Assembly: GCA_031551625.1 (NCBI GenBank) | Contig: JAVBNJ010000050.1 | Coordinates: 1 to 9,265, forward strand | Source of the DNA: JAVBNJ01 sp031551625 | GTDB lineage: Bacteria > Bacteroidota > Bacteroidia > Bacteroidales > UBA932 | Reading direction: 5' to 3' | DNA length: 9,265 nt | Shown: positions 7,573 through 9,265 of the stretch, one piece after another | Position numbering within the stretch: the first letter of the stretch is position 1 | How the letters are laid out: the number at the start of each line of letters is the position of its first letter | Made by a program: the position numbers and the translations under genes | Notes under the pieces: generated by a model | What the model was told of the DNA's origin: nothing | The model's database searches: none | What the model saw: the letters and a program-made list of their open reading frames with translations, nothing else

Positions 7573-7580
7573 CAAAGATA
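7573..7580 (-). promoter_or_regulatory. -7 promoter box of argS
   Basis: TATCTTTG on the minus strand (7580 to 7573) matches TAnnTTTG and extends to TATCTTTGTAA, identical to the boxes upstream of the ATPase and the lysine-ketoglutarate reductase genes. The predicted start near 7567 gives a leader of under 20 nt to the ATG at 7550. The -33 element is weak: a TTG at 7599-7597 is only 16 bp away. Confidence 0.55.
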
Positions 7581-7617
7581 ACAAAAATACAGTAAACAAC
7601 GGGCTGTCAGCAATTGA

Positions 7618-9015
7618 TTATCTTGTGACGATGGACTTTAACCGTTGCAATGTCTGCAAAACCCCTTGCGACAGTTCGTATCCAAACTCTTTGAGGTAGT
7701 TGTACGCAATGTGTTGTTGCAAGTATTGGTAGCCGGGCGTTAGCTTGCCGCGTAGTACAATCACTGCTTTTTTGAGTGGTGCGGGGAGTTCCAATTGTTC
7801 AAATGGCTTGCTATAATCGGCTTGTGCAATGGGTATAATATATTCTTCCAGCAATTCCGAAAAACTATTCGAGGCATCGCGCGGCAATTCGCTTGGCAGG
7901 ATATCGACAGCCATTACCGCTACGCCATCACCGTCGAGGCCAGTAGCCGGTTCGTGCGTTAAAGGATTGTATACAAATACCGGATGCTCGACATCGGTCG
8001 GTGCATGCATGAACTCAATAGATCCGCCCGGGTCGCAAGTGATATCGCCGATTACCGTGAGTTTCGGAACGGTTGTTTCGCGGTACACTTGCTCTATAAA
8101 GTTCGATGTAATCAGCCGGGGCATATTCTTTTCCCAATAAATGCCGTTAACGGCTACAGACAGGTGAGGAACATACTGCTCGAAAATATTTCGGTAAGTT
8201 TCTCCGTGTTTGTAATAATTGCGCAATACAAACGGTTGGCCGGCTTCTACGGGTGCGGCAATGTCGTGTTCATGAAACACTACTTTATAAATAAATTTAT
8301 TGGAGTAGTTGCCTCTATTTTTCAGTTGTAACAATTCGACCGGTGTAATTTCTTTTACCGGCAACAGATTCATGATTTCCTGCGCTCCTTTCGACACTTT
8401 TCCACGCCCGGCAATTCCAACGGTGAGAGGCGCAATAGCACCGGGTAGCCCTTCGGTGGAAATTTGTTCGCCGATAGCACGTATTTCGCGGCGTGCGGTA
8501 ATCATATTTTTGTAGCTCACCGCTTGTTTCAACTGTGCAAAAGGTGTATCAATACCTTGTCGGGCATAGCGCTCGCCCAACGCCCACAGTGTGTTTATCA
8601 TGCCCGCCAGTCCGGCATAGTAGCCAAAGGCAATGAGGCGGTGGCCGCGTTCGTCTTTGATACATTCGTAGTCGATGAGTGTACACTTCCGGTCGATAAG
8701 CGTGCGCAACATCGGCATGTTGTAGTGTTGTCCTTTGTGGGTATGTGAAAAATAAATGTATGTTTTGTTGGGTTCGATTTCACGTACCGGAATTTCTTTG
8801 ATGCCAAAGATAACAGGACAAGCGGCCAATGAATCGACCACATCAACACCGCAGTGTTCGTACTCTATGTCTTTGAATGCACGCTGTGTCGAGCGTTGTA
8901 CTATGACATGGATGTCGTTGTTACGCATCAGTTTTTCGGCAAAGTAAGGCGTAACAGGTACGCGCGTTTCACGAGGCGATTTGCTCTCGCTACGGATTCC
9001 AATCAGTTTTTCCAT
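7618..9015 (-). CDS. Lysine-ketoglutarate reductase (saccharopine-forming), stand-alone
   Basis: A 465-residue cytoplasmic enzyme resembling the N-terminal LKR half of eukaryotic alpha-aminoadipic semialdehyde synthase (AASS), in the alanine dehydrogenase/transhydrogenase fold group. It would join L-lysine and 2-oxoglutarate to saccharopine with NADPH (EC 1.5.1.8), the first step of lysine breakdown. Matching stretches include RETRVPVTPYFAEKL (15-29), YFSHTHKGQ (88-96), FGYYAGLAGMINTLWALG (130-147), the glycine-rich nucleotide loop GRGKVSKGAQE (203-213), NGIYWEKNMPRLIT (290-303) and DITCDPGGSIEF (324-335). The saccharopine dehydrogenase half of AASS is absent; the protein stops after a short helical tail. 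No saccharopine dehydrogenase gene is in the window. The ATG at 9015 begins directly with the conserved first strand. A role in lysine or alanine dehydrogenation by a related enzyme is less likely. The call rests on remembered similarity to AASS. Confidence 0.85.
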   Translation of the reverse strand: MEKLIGIRSESKSPRETRVPVTPYFAEKLMRNNDIHVIVQRSTQRAFKDIEYEHCGVDVVDSLAACPVIFGIKEIPVREIEPNKTYIYFSHTHKGQHYNMPMLRTLIDRKCTLIDYECIKDERGHRLIAFGYYAGLAGMINTLWALGERYARQGIDTPFAQLKQAVSYKNMITARREIRAIGEQISTEGLPGAIAPLTVGIAGRGKVSKGAQEIMNLLPVKEITPVELLQLKNRGNYSNKFIYKVVFHEHDIAAPVEAGQPFVLRNYYKHGETYRNIFEQYVPHLSVAVNGIYWEKNMPRLITSNFIEQVYRETTVPKLTVIGDITCDPGGSIEFMHAPTDVEHPVFVYNPLTHEPATGLDGDGVAVMAVDILPSELPRDASNSFSELLEEYIIPIAQADYSKPFEQLELPAPLKKAVIVLRGKLTPGYQYLQQHIAYNYLKEFGYELSQGVLQTLQRLKSIVTR

Positions 9016-9070
9016 GTTGGTCTAATTTTATAAAGCCGCAGGTTGTGATTTATAAGTTAGACGGTCTTTA

Positions 9071-9078
9071 CAAAGATA
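9071..9078 (-). promoter_or_regulatory. -7 promoter box of the lysine-ketoglutarate reductase gene
   Basis: TATCTTTG on the minus strand (9078 to 9071), extended to TATCTTTGTAA, lies 55 bp before the ATG at 9015. This predicts a leader of about 50 nt. An A-run on the plus strand (T-run on the coding strand) directly precedes it. No convincing TTTG lies 19-20 bp upstream, so the -33 element is unclear. The remaining bases of the 9016-9134 gap show nothing else I can name. Confidence 0.55.
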
Positions 9079-9109
9079 CAAAAAAAATCGCTACTGGCCG
9101 GATAAAATA

Positions 9110-9265
9110 GTACTACCAATGGGCAATGATAGGTTCAACTATCGAATGCAACTTTCTGCAAAGATGCAAAAAAATCTTCTTTAGGGGATTTAAAATTTAA
9201 TTTTTTTCTTGGTCTTCGGTTAATTTTATATTGTATTTGTTTGATTTGTTCGTTAGTATATTCAT
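9110..9265 (-). mobile_element. End of an IS30-family insertion sequence (boundary approximate)
   Basis: The element is inferred from the transposase C-terminus at 9135-9265. The bases around the stop codon (about 9121-9155, reading GGTTCAACTATCGAATGCAA on the plus strand from 9132) have the TTCAA...TGCAA look of IS30-type ends. The other terminal repeat and the short target duplication are not visible, so the left boundary (given as 9110) is a guess within a few tens of bases. Confidence 0.45.
9135..9265 (-). CDS. IS30-family transposase, C-terminal end (gene continues beyond window)
   Basis: Reading the minus strand from 9263 gives 42 codons ending in TGA at 9137-9135. They include YTNEQIKQIQYKINRRPRKK, then LNFKSPKEDFFASLQKVAFDS. 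The pattern of an IxxIQ helix, N-R-R-P-R-K, a short hydrophobic stretch, S/TP-x-E-x-F and a closing K-V-A is the usual end of IS30-family DDE transposases. The catalytic residues lie outside the window, so intactness cannot be judged. The element points toward the lysine-ketoglutarate reductase gene, whose start is about 120 bp away. The outer terminal repeat should lie near or just past the stop codon, since IS30 elements have little sequence after the transposase gene. Confidence 0.85.
   Translation of the reverse strand, partial: EYTNEQIKQIQYKINRRPRKKLNFKSPKEDFFASLQKVAFDS

Noticed and set aside
7551..7613. Upstream extension of the argS frame by 21 codons (start at 7613)
   Set aside because: The extension MLTARCLLYF... 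is not ArgRS-like, and it contains the TATCTTTG promoter box; the normal ArgRS start is the ATG at 7550.
9159..9176. Second copy of a CAAAGAT(A/G)CAAAAAAA motif resembling a tandem promoter
   Set aside because: It lies inside the IS30 transposase frame, where it encodes DFFASL, and it reads CATCTTTG rather than TATCTTTG, so the likeness to 9071-9089 is probably chance.
9197..9265. 22-codon minus-strand frame starting with ATG at the window edge
   Set aside because: It overlaps the IS30 transposase frame and has no recognisable product; the transposase frame explains the same bases.

Overview
The window looks like a chromosomal segment of a Bacteroidota (Bacteroidetes) bacterium. Three upstream regions carry the same Bacteroidetes-type -7 promoter box, TATCTTTGTAA (consensus TAnnTTTG). 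Start codons lack clear Shine-Dalgarno sequences and sit in A/T-rich leaders. The protein families (TPR-tailed GT-C membrane protein, YfhO, archaeal-type AAA ATPase, IS30 transposase) and the KMKSR-type ArgRS also fit. I cannot name a genus.

Left part (1-4054), A/T-rich, cell-envelope glycan genes. A 5'-truncated GT-C-like membrane protein with six C-terminal TPR units overlaps by ATGA with a GtrA-family flippase gene, both on the plus strand. They converge on a large YfhO-family membrane glycosyltransferase on the minus strand. The GtrA and YfhO reading frames overlap tail to tail by 116 bp, and both ends look genuinely coding. GtrA plus YfhO-type GT-C are two parts of the known three-part GT2/flippase/GT-C glycosylation systems.

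Middle part (4088-5771), minus strand. A single-domain PAS protein lies 14 bp downstream of an archaeal-type AAA ATPase with a C-terminal winged-helix-like region. The ATPase gene has its own promoter. A run of quasi-palindromic units (CGCA-N3-TGCG, starts spaced 14-15 bp) lies between the -7 box and the start codon. About 65 bp further upstream, a perfect 26-bp inverted repeat with a 3-nt loop is built from two more copies of the same unit. This operator-like array is the most unusual signal in the window.

Right part (5772-9015), more G/C-rich, minus strand. argS (arginyl-tRNA synthetase, 592 aa from the preferred start) follows a stand-alone lysine-ketoglutarate reductase of the saccharopine pathway; each has a TATCTTTG promoter. 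The right edge (9135-9265) is the C-terminal end of an IS30-family transposase whose body lies outside the window. It is inserted just upstream of the reductase promoter and points toward it.

No tRNA, rRNA, CRISPR array or classical rho-independent terminator was seen. There is no gene-free stretch over 300 bases; the longest are 5557-5771 and 9016-9134, both described below.
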